Shown here piece by piece: positions 48,123 to 61,199 of a DNA stretch of 64,000 bases. Position 1 is the first letter of the stretch, and every line of letters begins with the position of its first letter. This DNA is from Pyrrhosoma nymphula (lineage: Eukaryota; Arthropoda; Insecta; Odonata; Coenagrionidae), in the NCBI GenBank assembly GCA_963573305.1, contig OY754329.1, forward strand, positions 144,719,266 through 144,783,265, written 5' to 3'. Position numbers and translations under genes: made by a program. The notes beneath the pieces were generated by a model. It saw nothing but the letters and a program-made list of their open reading frames with translations. It was not told where the DNA came from and did no database searches.

Positions 48123-48695
48123 GAACCTATTCCTCCTCCCTCTCCACAGAACTACCCGCCTCCTCCTCAGAATGTACCTTCTTCCAACGGACCAGAGCCA
48201 GGCACGCTCTCTGTGGCGGCCGCCGCTGCTGTAGCCGCAGTGGCCCAGGGTCTACGGCAGCAGCTGTGTGCATCTGCAATGGGCCCCCAGGCCCTCCCCC
48301 CTCCTCCCCCACCTCCAGTTGCACCGCAAGCATCCCCACCCCCCCAGCAACAGCAACAACCGGATCCTACTGCGGGCATGGCGGCACTCGCCAACAGCCT
48401 AGGCAGTCTTGGCAGTGGCCTTGGAGGTCTCGTCGGGAATAGTATTGGAGGCATAGGAGGAATAGGAGTGAGTGGGATGACGTACAAACCAGGAGCAACT
48501 TATGCAACACCGCGTCCAGAGAATCTCTTCCAGGAGGATATCGATGAGATTGTCAAGAGCCCCCTACAGCAGCATGGAAGTGGCAGCAGTGGGGTAGGTG
48601 TCGACGATAGGGTCATGTCCAGGGAGCCTCCCCCTGAGTTACAGCCAGTTCAAGTAAAGATGGAGCAGTTGGCTGCCGAGGGCCATAACGAGTGA
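48123..48695 (+). CDS. lov: Last exon of branch B, low-complexity C-terminus of the Psq protein
   Basis: The frame enters in phase 0, matching the previous exon, and ends at TGA (48693-48695) after GHNE. Two acceptors are possible: the AAAAAG before 48123, or the stronger pyrimidine-rich CTCTCCACAG before 48150. They differ by nine codons and keep frame. The product is rich in Pro, Ala, Gln and Gly: PQNYPPPPQNVPSSNG, a nine-residue-scale Ala tract, PPPPPPPVAPQASPPPQQQQ and a Gly-rich stretch. Near the end TYATPRPENLFQEDIDEIVK looks like a conserved short motif, and VQVKMEQL contains a psi-K-x-E SUMO consensus (VKME). These are features of a disordered regulatory tail. The joined branch-B sequence in the window is about 388 residues. 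Confidence 0.8.
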   Translation, partial: EPIPPPSPQNYPPPPQNVPSSNGPEPGTLSVAAAAAVAAVAQGLRQQLCASAMGPQALPPPPPPPVAPQASPPPQQQQQPDPTAGMAALANSLGSLGSGLGGLVGNSIGGIGGIGVSGMTYKPGATYATPRPENLFQEDIDEIVKSPLQQHGSGSSGVGVDDRVMSREPPPELQPVQVKMEQLAAEGHNE

Positions 48696-51600
48696 GATGA
48701 TGGTGGGGAATGCAATCCAATGGCTCGAGGCAGCCCTGGATACCCATTCCCCTCAGATGGGCGGTGGATGATTGGCTGGCCTCCCGTTTCCCCGCCGTCA
48801 GACTGGCAAAGGCCCAGACCAGCATTTTGAGTTGATTGTTTTGTTTTTCTCAGTGTGGTTCACAGTTTATACATAAATAAATGAATATATATATATAAGA
48901 AAATGAACTATAGGAAATGCATATGAATTTGCCAGAAAATCTTTTTGGAAAAGTAGAAAAAAAGAAATATATGATGGGCTATTTCAGTGTGATATATCAT
49001 AGTGTATGTCTGTTTCAGCCTAGTAAAGCCTTTTAAATTTGTCTACTTTTCAAAGTTTGAAATACTGGCAAGTATTTAAGAAGTAGAAAACATTACAGAA
49101 ATAGGACCATAGCATGCAGGTGCAATACTGTTTAATTTTGCCCTTTCCTAAATTGTAAGTACTGGTGGTTTAAAAAAAATGCTTAAGTGTTTTCACAGTG
49201 TAAGCCATTCCTTGTTTGAAGGAAACAATGATATGTAACATTTTTGCTTTGAACTAACAAATGTTTTCCATGTGCAATGGATTATAATTACTGTTGTGTA
49301 GAACTTACATATGCACCTAAAACATTTGCTGAAATAGCTTATTAATCACAGCTATTTGGCTTTGTTTTTAAATCTCACATTGTATTTCATATATAATCTA
49401 CAAAGCAGTATATGATGCTGGAAATCATCCAGAGCTCTTTAACGTTGTTGTTTATCCCAAAACTGAACTGAATGATTCCACTTAATTGTGATGAATGAGC
49501 TGTCAATATAATTTTTATTTGAATTTTCATTGTATATTATAAGTATTTTTTTTTAGTTTGTAGTAGAGTTATTTGATTATTTATGAGTTTCTCACAGTGA
49601 ATCTGAAAGTGATTTGAGATTATTTGTCTTGCGACATATTTGAAAAAAGAAGCACCATTTAATGTGCAACACTCCCTATTTTTTACTGCTAAGAGTAGTT
49701 GTGGAATCTTTTAGCCAAGGTCTTCAGTGATTTAAGAATGAAGGAAAGTGCTACATTTTTTTTCGCCTGAAAAACTCTTTGAGTGAGTTGTAGGATTTTT
49801 GTATAACAGCATTTCGATGCGTGGAATTTCAACTTACCTAGTTATCAATTCAAAAAATCACTGATATCAATTAGAACTTGGTGACTTGTTTAATTGTGAT
49901 TGAGGGAGGGCGTTGGCTGATTCATTGCTCCCTGCATTTTTTGGTGAGCATTAAGCCCATGGATATAAATGATTAGGATGATCTTAAACTACTTAACTCT
50001 ATTGTAAAATCACCTTTTTTTGAAGAACTCATACTTGTGGCTTCCATGTATCAAGTACAACATGTATCAGAACACACACTTCTTTGGAGGCTCATAAGGA
50101 ACAGTGATTTGAGAAATAGTTTGCTCTCTGTCAGTTATCAAGTATAGTCCATTTCCTTCACGAGTATATAGGTATCTTATAAAGTGTGTACAACAATTCA
50201 GTGGATGTAAAGAACTAAATTATGACTTATGATGGTGTTGTAGTTAGCACTTCAAATTTGCTTTTGCCAATGAAAAAATAATCAAATACAGACCTAATCA
50301 GTAATTCTGTGACAAGAGCCGTACCTTGAAATTTTTCATAATAATTTTGGTGCTGTCTTTTCCTATCATAGCTGTTGAAATCTTCTGGAGTAATGTGTAA
50401 TTTAAAGTTATCATTAGGAACCTCTAGCCTGTTTGAATTTTCCCCTTGATTTTAAGTGATAACGTACTTGATAAAAAAGAGATTTAAGAACACTATATAT
50501 GAGGTCGGTCACAAAAGTATGAATGTGTGTGTTGCTTGCATATTTTTACAAAAGAAAGTTAAGAAAAGAATGAAATTGTGATTCTATATGTAGATTTTAA
50601 AAATCCAAAGGATGCATGCTCACCAAGTGAGAGAAAGATCATATTAAAAGTTGGGAAGATTTATATGAAATATATAAATACATAATACTTAAAGATATAT
50701 ATTTTGTCCAATAGTGAGTGGAGTTTCATGAAGCCTTTTCTGTGAGGGAGGCACAGTTGTATACTGTGTTTAGACAGAGATGCTGATTAAATCACTTGCT
50801 GAATAGGCATGGGAGTCGATTAGAAACTGCATATGTGTGTTTGTGCTGTGTGTGTATATGTGCATGAGATGTCAAGTGAGTTTTTGCAGCATTCTGGATA
50901 CCTACCTGCGAGTTGCTAATTAATGTGTGTCACTATGGAGTTTGAGAAAAGACCATGGAACTTAACAATGCCGAATGGGAAAGACCAAGATAGCCAATTT
51001 TGCCATGAATTCCTCTAATCACTATAATCAATACAAGTTAGTGAGTGTCAATTGTTGTTTAGTAATCATTGATGTGTAACATTCTCCGTTTACACTTTGC
51101 CAAATGTATCAGACTTATTATGCCCCTGTAAATGCCAGTATAGTCTAGTCAGTTTTAGCTTGAACTTGTGTGAGGAACAAAAAATCCAATACTTATTTTT
51201 GTGATTTGTTCATTTTGAAAGTGTACAAAATTTATATTCATAGTAAAGTATTGTTAATATTAGGATGAATTAATGCCTTCCTGCCATTGGGGTATGCCAA
51301 GATTGAATTTTAAAAATAAATGTCGAAACAAAACATTAAGTGATAACAAGTAAATTTTAAAAAGTGGCCTTGAAATTTCTTTGCTTACTTCATCAGTTTA
51401 AAAAAATGAAATAGTGACAAAAATCATAATACAGTGAATTTGTAGACAGCCATATTCTTGATAAATGAATTTTTGCATAAAATTTGTATGCCTAGTGGAC
51501 ACAAAGCAGTTTATATAGCATTCATCAACTTGTGCCTATCATGTGAATGTTTTCAGGAATAGGTTGTACTACTGCTAAATAAAACCCAGAAAAATTTCAT

Positions 51601-54520
51601 GGAAATGGATGTCCATTATCATCAGAACTCTTGGCTTGCATGTGTTCAAAAAAGTAGTGAAGTGCCTTCCATTTTCTGACCACATAAAAGTGATCAAAAT
51701 GTCAAAAAAAAAAGTTTTCATTGATTATTGACTTTAGTAAACAGATTGAACGAGAAACACATCTTAACTTCATTTTGGTGACAGGTATTACCCTAAATGG
51801 CACGTTTTCATATCTGTAGATTGACAAACTATCATTATAGGTTATGGGAGGTCTGCGTAAAACTTGGTAACCCAATATTGTTATACATGTAGTGCAGAAA
51901 AAGTATTACACTAGTATAATAATGCAATAAAAATATGTGTAATTGTTAGTTTTAGCTGTTCCATGTAAAACCAATATGTGATTGTACAGTTGCAAATGTG
52001 GATTTTTGGTTAATAGTGCTTTAAAAAAACTGTTTTCATAGTATTTCAAACAAGTTTCTCGGTGGAATCCTCAGAAAATCAATCAATATTAATCTTCCAA
52101 AGCAATTTGAATTTTGGGAATATAGGTACTGGCTCACATAATGTTCATAATCTAATGACTGAGAAGATAATGGAAGTCTCTGGTCTGTCAGCGGGACAAA
52201 TATTGTTGTGCTCTATTATGGCAAAACCCCAATCCATGATGCAGTTTTCATTACACAGAAAATTATTGCATTTTTATTTAACTTTTGGAAAATTGGTTAG
52301 AAATTCAAGGCATTTTCAATTCTGTTTAAAACTTGGAATTTCGTTCAGTGGATCAAGCATTAATTCTCAAATGTGGTTCCATTTTAGCTAAAACTCATGT
52401 GCTAGCATACCGTTTGCAGGGGCTAATTGATTCTTAATGAACCTTTTACTGTCTATTGTGTTATGGTCAACCGTTGAGTTACAAACTCCTTCCATGAAAA
52501 GGAAATTTCTTTTTTTGTGTTTCAAATGAGTTTATGTAATTTATGGCATACATTACACTCACAGAATGTCAATTTGCATATTAGATGAAGATTTATATCA
52601 TCACACTGTAATAAAGTGTATCGATGTTTAATCTTAAACACCTCTGGTCTGGTTATCCAGCTTGTACAGTACCCCTTTACGCAACTATCATTTCTTTAAT
52701 TACCAGAATAATTTCTGATGCAATGATAGAATTAATAGCTCTCAATCGAAACAGTTATCACAAGTAGATGTATCCGTGATTGAGAAGAAGTATGTTACTG
52801 GTAATGCCTAATAGATATTGTATTGCTGCTATGAACAAGGTTATTTCCTAATCTACACGTATGTTGTCCTGTTAATTGCTTCTGTACCTAATCATAATGA
52901 CAGTGAAACTTCACCTAAGAGACCATAGTTGGGATTAAGTTTATGTACAGTGTTAGCATGCCAAGATAATAACTGGACAGTCACTAATTGCATGACCATT
53001 GTACAACAGGCATTTGGCCATGTATTTTGATATTTCTTGCAGTCAATGTTTTGAATTTTTTAGTTTAAAATATTTATGGTAATTTTATTTTCTAATGTTA
53101 AGGCCCAAACTACTCAACTATTTCTCTAACCTGCGGACACAAAGCCCTGGGCTATCTTGGACCCATATGCATAGTTATTAAATGTTAATTATCCTGTAAA
53201 ACTGTGAGGGAAATAGAAAAATTTCAGTTTATTTTCATTCATGATTTTAAAGCATTTTTTATGCTAGGACCACAAACAATGTGAGCTCTAATTATTCATT
53301 TTTTGTTTACCTACTATTTGTTTCAAAATTGTATTAACCTTTTGTTTTCAATTCATTTGTCGCATGGAGAGTTGGTTTTCTTTTGCTTTATCCAACTGTA
53401 GAAACATTCCTCGAAATCCAAAATGATAACAAAAAACTATGTGGCACTAGCTCTGTTATTGTAATGAAAACAATGCTTTCGACTACATATGCACAAATGT
53501 GTATCATTAGAGATCAAACATTTTAATTTTATTCTAAGGTCAAATCAAAAGCCCAGAGTCTGCTTTTGGTTATTTTTTATTTTGAGCTCCTGGAAATAAT
53601 ATATAATGGCATCCCCCTCCCATTGTGAGGAGTGCATGAGGTCTGAATGGTGATATTCCTGAAGTAATTGCTTGTCTCTCCCTGATGAATGTATGTATTT
53701 CCATTTGGGTATGGAGGGTTATTCATGCATATTTAATCAACCTTTTTTATGAGTAATTAACTTTAGCATGTGCATTTACAACAAAATTTAGTGGTATTTT
53801 AAGTGCCAAAGATAATTTATATCATCATCCCATTTGCACTGTTGATTCCATAAGGTTTAGTGGACTTAGCAATTGTTGCTAGTAAATGTCAGCTTTTAAA
53901 GCATTAGTTGTTGGTCCTGTTACTACTGAGAAATATTGTTGTGCATTTTCACATCAAAAGATAATCAAGTGAAAAGTTAGTTATCACCCCCTGGACGCAT
54001 TTATTTAAATGTGCTTTTGATGGAACGAGTTCTTACCTATTAATAATATTTCTGTATTTCAAAGACAAGAGGGTGAAGTGGTTACATTATTTACAACTCA
54101 TCTATGAAGGTGAACTTTAGTCTGAATCATTGGCTACTCAACATCCAACCAAAATATATGAAACTGTAAATTTTACTGTGGGCATACATTTGGCAAAAGT
54201 GAAAATTTTGGAAAAGACTTAAGTCATCTTCTTATAGTAATTGATTATAATATGTGAACATTATTAAATGATGAGGTGCTATATGCTAAGCATGAAGTTC
54301 TGTTTCGTTGTTAGCTGGAACTGAAAGTTATGGTGGCATTGGATGGTGTTTTTTGCAAGAAAAGAAAGGCTTCACAAACATACCACATGCCTGACCTGGA
54401 TTTATTTTGAGCAGCTGTTTGCATGTTGTTTTAACTCTTCCTTCCTCAATCAGCCTAAGTGTAACACAATGTGATCCTTTAAGTTTGCTGATGTCATTAT
54501 GTACTTGTGTATTCAATAAA
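48696..54520 (+). other. Probable long 3' UTR of isoform B
   Basis: AT-rich DNA after the stop with no transposon or gene that I recognise. Possible poly(A) signals AATAAA occur at 48876-48881, about 51926, about 52610 and 54515-54520. The first would give a 3' UTR of about 200 bases, the last about 5.8 kb. Neural insect transcription factors often have long 3' UTRs, but which site is used cannot be read from sequence alone. Confidence 0.4.
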
Positions 54521-55627
54521 TAGTTATAAAAGTTGATATTGTCTGTTTCATTTCAATCATGTAAGTGATACCCTTCATATTAGTGCTGTAGCATAATTAA
54601 GCTCATTTAAGAGCTTATGAAAAAGTTATCGTGGTAATAACTGAGGTACTTAATTATTGCTAGTTTAATGAAAAGAAGCTCTACCCTAAAGCTAAGTTAG
54701 TGTTTGAACAATAGGTAGGCTGAGAGCAATTACAGCACTTTGCCACTGAAAAACAAGGCCATGTGTAGGTGCATGGAATTTAAATACATTGCTTATGGCT
54801 TTACTTGTCTCTTGATAAAATCTAATACTTGAAAAATATTAGAGTTTGATGACCGCACAAGTCAATGCTATTGCTACAAAGTTACTATGCCCTCTCTGGG
54901 GCCAGACAAAATAAGAGGTCGGCATGATTCACTGACCTGCAATCCCCTAGTATTGGAATGGCCTTAAGGCTAGCCTAAAATCAACATTCTGTGATGCCAA
55001 GTCAGTGATGTAACTTTGATTCTCACCCCTCACTGAGTCGTATGTTTGATACAGTTTAGCAAACATAAGACTTTTGTTGCCACTTTTTACAAAGATTTTG
55101 CCACTTTTTTTACTAAGATTTTGCCACTGGGGACAGCCTTCATACTGGTATCACTTGAGGTTTCCTCAATGCACAATCCCACTGAACTGAGGTCATATTA
55201 ATTACTATACACCCGTTCATATAAATTGAATGGAAAATTACTTTTGGAAGTCAACCTCTTCATGTAGAAATTTTCTATTTCTTGGATAGCCTCAGCCTTT
55301 GAGCTTTAATGGATGCTCTGACTCTACCACTAGGAGAGACAAATGTCAGGGAGAGTCGAACTCAGTATTATGAGTTCCAATGGCATATATGCATAACTAA
55401 TGCATTATATCCATGAACTAATGTTTCCAATGATTAATGTATGCATTCGCATGTTCATATTTTTTAAATGTTATTTAGATATTATTATGTATAACTCATT
55501 TAGGATGAAATAATTTCAATATCAGGTTTTATCTTTTGTACTAAGTAAAATGCCAGCCAGCTAAAACTTCAATATTAGTACATGCATACATACATTTTCA
55601 TCCAGTGCGTAATTACACTCACATGTA
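54521..55627. other. Intergenic, nothing recognised
   Basis: AT-rich sequence between the last candidate poly(A) signal and the TA-flanked element. A local duplication, AAGATTTTGCCACT, occurs twice at about 55090-55128. Confidence 0.5.
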
Positions 55628-57423
55628 CCCACACAGCACAATGACATCCTCTGGACATCCCTAGTATATCCTACCGGGATATTGTGACGTCCGTGGGATA
55701 TACTGAATTTCCCACTGACCAAAATGGGATATCCCACGGATATCGGAATGTCCTATAAATTTAACGTCCTGGAGACATCCCCACAGGACCTCCCTGGGAC
55801 ATCCCATGACTTCCCATGTACGTCATAGGGATATCCAAATATCAACTCACAGTACATTGACATCCTATAGACATCCCAGGTATACCCTACCAGGATATTG
55901 TGACATCTATGGGATATACTGAATACCCAGATGAAAAAAATTGCTTTCCACACCCTTTCCAATTGCTTTCCGTAGGTTGCTTTCCGATTGCCTGCCAATG
56001 GTGCAAAAAGAAAGCCATTGGAAAGCATTCGGAAAGCAAATTCATACTTTCCGTTTGCTTTCCGAACATTTTCCGAAAAAAGTCATCAACGAAGCAGCGA
56101 TTTAACGTTAGATCCCGAAGCGAAGTACATTATACTACCTCGTATATACCTAACGTGATGATACCTGCAACGCTTGAATACCTATCCTACGACGCAATGC
56201 ACCTATTCTCACACCTGTTATTAACGCGGGTGGCTGCCAGGGGCGCAACCCTCAGGGGGCGTACTTTGCAGACCTACAGCCATAGAGCTTACAGCCTACA
56301 TAGAGCATCTATGCCTACAGCCTATATTATTGCCTGGCCATAAATCGAGGTAATATTACCGCGATTTATGAGGTATCAACCATAGTAACTGTCGTTTCTG
56401 GGCAGCCCAAGAATTTCCCAAGATCGTACTTGCCGGCAATGCACGGCAGCAAGATTAGGTGAAGTGAAGAGTGAAACCAAAAGAGTTAATTGATACGCGC
56501 GAGGTCTAAAGTCGGGGTAAGCAAACCAGTTCAAAAATCAAGTTAATCCAAAATCCAAAGAGAGTAAAGTCCAAACAAGCGCACGGTCAAATAAATTTCA
56601 ATCGAAAGCCGAATCGAGCAAATCCAATGAAGGAAGGCCGAAAAAAGTTGAACAGATCCAAAGAGAAATTCCAAGCAGGCAGGTGGTCAAAAAATCTAGA
56701 ACAATCAGCACACAATTCTTCGCGTCAGCCTCTAAGGCGTCCAAAAAAGAAGTGAAAATAGCTCTCCGTCCTGTGTTCCGTTTCAGTCCCTCAGTTGGGA
56801 AGAGGGAACGTGGAAAACACCTTTCCGTTCCCTAATTATCTTGGCGCTGAGAAGCGGTGCATTTAAAATTCGTTCGCCAAGGATCAAGTCCAAACAACTA
56901 GAATTTCAAGTGATCAATGAAAAAATACTCCACTACTTAGCAACTATTTCCTTACCATTTAGCTCAGTCACTTTAAATGTGTAATTGTGGAATGAGGACG
57001 TCAGTTGCAGAATAATCTGGGGTAGAATTCTAATGACAAATTAAAAAAGCGTCATGTTTCATAAAAAAAACTTTACAGTCACTCGCCTCTGATATGATTT
57101 AATCCCAAAAGAGTAAATATTTATTGATTAATTGGTTTAAAGAGTTCATATAACCAGTGGGAATGGAATGTCCCAGAGACGGACGCGCGGCGTCCGCAGG
57201 ACATAAGTACAAAATATAATTTTTCAGTAAAAATCATTAAATTCCTTCATTCCTGGTATCACTCTTCAATAAAATGGGTAGAAAACCCATTAACTCTGGA
57301 AACTATCGTAAGGATGTAAAATCCCGGTGGGATACCTCAGCGACGTCCCAGGGATATCTCGGACGTCATCAGGACATACGAGACCAAATTAGGATATCCT
57401 AATGACGTCCTGTGCTGTGTGGG
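55628..57423. mobile_element. 1796-bp TA-flanked inverted-repeat element with iterated ATATCC/GACATCC motifs
   Basis: The ends are CCCACACAGCACA and TGTGCTGTGTGGG, a perfect 13-bp inverted repeat, with TA immediately outside both (55626-55627 and 57424-57425). The first ~300 bp and last ~150 bp are made of short variants of GACATCC, GGGATATCC and GACGTCC in both orientations; the block around 55628-55715 recurs at about 55849-55930. Further in, at 55940-56090, TTGCTTTCC and its complement GGAAAGCA recur many times. No transposase frame is seen, so this is probably a non-autonomous element with dense subterminal binding-site arrays. Confidence 0.75.
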
Positions 57424-58247
57424 TAGTACCTATGCCTAAGTTTGTGTGGCTATCCTAGGATGACCAAGGATTGTTTCCAAAGGCCAAATTCATTTTGTTT
57501 TGTCAAAAGCTGTCATTGAACTTGGTTTAAATTTATACTGCGCGAAATTGAAGGATATGAATTAAGAGTGGATCACATTTATTGAAGAACAATTTTTCTT
57601 TAAAGATTTTATAAACATTAAAATAACTTTTGCTACTCAATGCAAGAATCTTTATTTGTGCTTAATTACTAAATTATTTTTGTCATTGAGAACCTTAGAA
57701 ATTGAACTTGTGAGTTCAAGAACGTCCCAACTCCAGGACAACACTTTTTTCAGGAGAGAGAAAAAAATTAAATACTTGAACATGGTTACAGGATTAACAT
57801 AAAATATATATTCATATGATGAAGAAGGGACTTCTCAACATATCTTTTATAGTAGATTTTACTGTTCACTTATCGCTTTGCTGAAAATATTATAAATATT
57901 GAGTGGAGTTGGGTCATTCTTTAAATATATAGGGTAAAAAAATTAAAGTGTAAAAATAAACCAACTTGTTAATATTTATTTCAAATTATTGTTTACAATC
58001 ATTGAAGTTATGTCAGTCCTCATCATTATTAGAAGGTGTGTCTGTATTTACTTTTAAGTTATGTGTAAAGGTAACTGTATCTGGTGCTAAGTAAACAGTT
58101 TCTTTAAGTCATTAAGTTTTCTGACTTAATAGGTATGTGCTCATCATAACATTTAACAGATTGAGAGGGGAGTTCTGGGTTAACGTTGCTTTTGAGCAAA
58201 GGAAACATGTATGTTAGTGCAACGGAAGACATGCCTTTAACGACACA
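57424..58247. other. Intergenic, nothing recognised
   Basis: AT-rich sequence between the TA-flanked element and the minus-strand DUF7869-like gene; it may include that gene's 3' flank. Confidence 0.5.
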
Positions 58248-59954
58248 TTACTTGTGCAGCTGTTGAAATGTGAATGTTGTGTACTTGCTCACCTTAAACT
58301 TTTCATTATTTTTTGTTACAGATGTTTTAAAGAATCTTTGTAGGTGATCTGTGAAATTTAGTATCATGTCCCCTTTCACCCTGATAACCTCAAATTTTGT
58401 TTCAACAAGTTGCATCCATCCTTCATACATCTCCATCCTTTCTACCTTTCGTTTCATTTTTTCAATAATGGTAAATTTCTGGTCACACAGAAGGAAGCTG
58501 TGGCCCCTTATTGGTACCTTGTACACAATTTTGGTGAATTTACCTGTGAATACCAGCGTGAACAAGAATCTGATCATTATGTAATTCTGGTTTTGATCCC
58601 TGCAACCGTCTGAAAAAATCTTTAGTATTTTCACATCTTTGTTCAGGTAATTTTGGGAATTGTGAAACAAGCATGACAAAACTTCATTAACACCCCTGGG
58701 TGCCTCTGTTTCAGGCCACATATACATCACAGCTTTTTTTGTTTTAAAACTGTATATGCAAAAATTATGTAACCACAACTGCCAAGAATAGAATACTTCA
58801 CCTACTTCCAAATGGGGAAAAGGAATATTCTGTTGAAAGTCAAAACATAATGTTTATATATCGGCATGAGCCTGTGATTCTTGCTCAGCTTTCTCAAGGT
58901 CTTTGTAAAAAGTATTTTCCCTACATTTATGGACTCTTAAATCTGTAGCCAGCTTTTCCCTGATGATAGAATTTTTCTCAAGGTCAATTTTGCATTTCAG
59001 ATGGGCACATGTGTCAGAAACATCTGTTTTTGGTACTCCAAAACCGTAGTTAAAGTGAGTACGAAAGTAATCAAGATAACATTCATAAGTAACCTCACAT
59101 TTAAGTTGATGTACATCACCCCCAGATTTCAGATAAAGAAAGGCATCTGGATAATGTTCTTTGATGAAAAGGGTTTACATTTTTAGAAAATTCAGGTCAC
59201 TTGACAAAAACCTGCGTTCACTATGGTTTCTTTTGTAGTGAGAAACAGAGTAAGGAAATCGTCTAATATGTATATCGATCTTCTGGACGATTTCTTCTGC
59301 CTTCTGTCGAGGGCATGTGTTGTGAGTATCCCGACCATCACGGAGGTACACACCTGCAGCACAATGGTCACAGAGACAACGAACCCTCTGAACACCAACG
59401 CCGTACAAACTTGCATAGCCTTCTCTGCATACAATATATTCATCACTTCTCAGGATGACCTAGAATAAATTAGATTAATTAATTAATTACGTAATGACGA
59501 AGTCGCATCTCAACCATCTCCGCCACATGACGTGGTTCTCTGCACCACATGAGAAAAATAAAAGAAAATAAACTTCCTACTGCAGAGTCAGCTTATAGGT
59601 TATGTTACATTAGCACCACCACCACAATATTTTGAGGAGTATGAATACATACCATGTAAAGATACTGATGTGTTCTCTTTTTGTCTGTTGTCCCACAATG
59701 TCGTTTTACAGGTGAAGGTCTAATCCCTCTCATTAAGAATGTATCCTGAGCATTTTTTTCACCTAGTTTGTTGAACTCGTCTATCAGATGTTTTTTTCCA
59801 TCCTCAGATAATTTTTGTAAACACACGCTTACACCTAAAAAAATATATACAAATAATCAGCAAAACACAATTTTCTAATATTACCAAGTCAATAAAGTAG
59901 TAATATTATTATCTTTTACTTCACATGTATGTCATTAAGGTACTTCAACTTACC
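58248..59954 (-). pseudogene. DUF7869-like transposon-associated gene with introns, two in-frame stops
   Basis: Minus strand. An exon beginning at 59834 (acceptor TTTTTTTAG) encodes VSVCLQKLSEDGKKHLIDEF and runs in phase 0 to a GTATGT donor at 59652. It resumes at 59459 after TTATTCTAG with VILRSDEYIVCREGYASLYG, then CPRQKAEEIVQKIDIHIRRF, SERRFLSSDLNFLKM, a TAA at about 59178, and TLFIKEHYPDAFLY and HFNYGFGVPKTDV in the same frame. A second TAA at about 58858 is followed by FYSWQLWLHNFCIY, AVMYMWPETEAPRGVNEVLS, KIFSDGCRDQNQNY and VPIRGHSFLLCDQKF, to a stop at 58248. The blocks QLW..N..I, MWPE...RG..E, SD.C..QN.N and GHS are what I recall of DUF7869 proteins, often found on uncharacterised transposons; I cannot confirm this without a search. 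A further 5' exon ending at 59954 (donor GTAAGT) is possible. Both TAAs stand where Tyr is plausible. Confidence 0.6.
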
Positions 59955-61199
59955 TGCATTGTGATCCTGTCGTTCTCGCAGAAATATATTTCCCCACAGT
60001 ATTTACATATGTTTGGCCTGATGCTCGTGCTTTCTTTTATATTTTTCTTCCAGTTACTTTCGTTTCTTCTTTTTTTGCCTCGAATTTCAGAAAAATCTTC
60101 AGCACTATTAATTTTAGCTCCACCAGTGGACTCTATTTTGTCATGTATGTAAACAACATAACACCAGAGACAGACAGGAAAGTGTTCAGATATTTCAAAA
60201 ATGTCCTAACTCCATACATCAGGACGTTCTTGAAATATACAAAAATTTCTTGATGCTCTGCAAGCACTTTGCGCTTCGAGTTGTGGTGTTTTCTCCATCT
60301 ACAAGCATGTATCCGAAGTTCAGCTATTCATTCATACCATAAAGTGTTTCATTCCACAGGTATTAATGATATATGAAGGCTATTAACAGGCTTAAACCTT
60401 GCTTATATATAAATATTTAATTGCATTTAGGTAGGTACTTTAAAATTTTAAAAGTGCGTCCAAATGTATAATTGATTTAATATATAAATACCTCAAATAC
60501 CTAAATACTAATTATGACGCCCACCAGTATTCCAGTATTTCTTGTACTTGTGATTGAAAAATAATGTAATGCAACATTGGTTTTACAAATATTGCGTTGT
60601 TGTTGGCTTTGTTGGATTGAAGCCAGTATAAACTTAAATTTCCTTGTATTGTGAAAGGTAGGTTACGAAAACTACGACAATATTTGCAATTATAGCAAAG
60701 AAAATGCTTAAAATATTACTAATATACCAGCTAATTGTAAGATAAGGCTTGCCAGTGCTAAATATTTCCTTATTTCTTCTCCGAAAATATCCCTGATTTT
60801 ACCACGTTTATTTTAACGCGCACTGTTTGTTGATTGTCTGGATGGAATCTTGTAATCGAAATCTAACCCACTTCCCTATGATCAACCGAGCTGAAATTTG
60901 GCAAACTTACTAAATCTTAATGAAAATAAACGAATCAGTCATTAAATTCACTAATTACCAAGTTAATTACTAAAATTAAGTTATTAACACGTTATATTTC
61001 TTTATCCTATCATGACGCAACCCACATTACATTGTCTACTCGCAGTCAGCGCTGTTGCAATTCATTGCGACCATCGATTTAGCATTTATATCGAGAAGAA
61101 ATTCTTTTTATTTAAATTTCAAATAACCGTTGCACAATTTATTTCTATACTTTTTTACTTTTTAGTACACTTGAATATAAGCGTGGTTTAAAAAAGTAT
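59955..61199. other. Flank of the DUF7869-like gene, nothing else recognised
   Basis: AT-rich sequence. The part next to 59955 may hold the 5' exon of the minus-strand gene: the frame KYCGEIYFCENDR is open on that strand, but its phase does not match the next exon. Confidence 0.4.

Noticed and set aside
58351..58613. Plus-strand frames over the DUF7869-like gene
   Set aside because: Antisense shadows of the minus-strand coding sequence.
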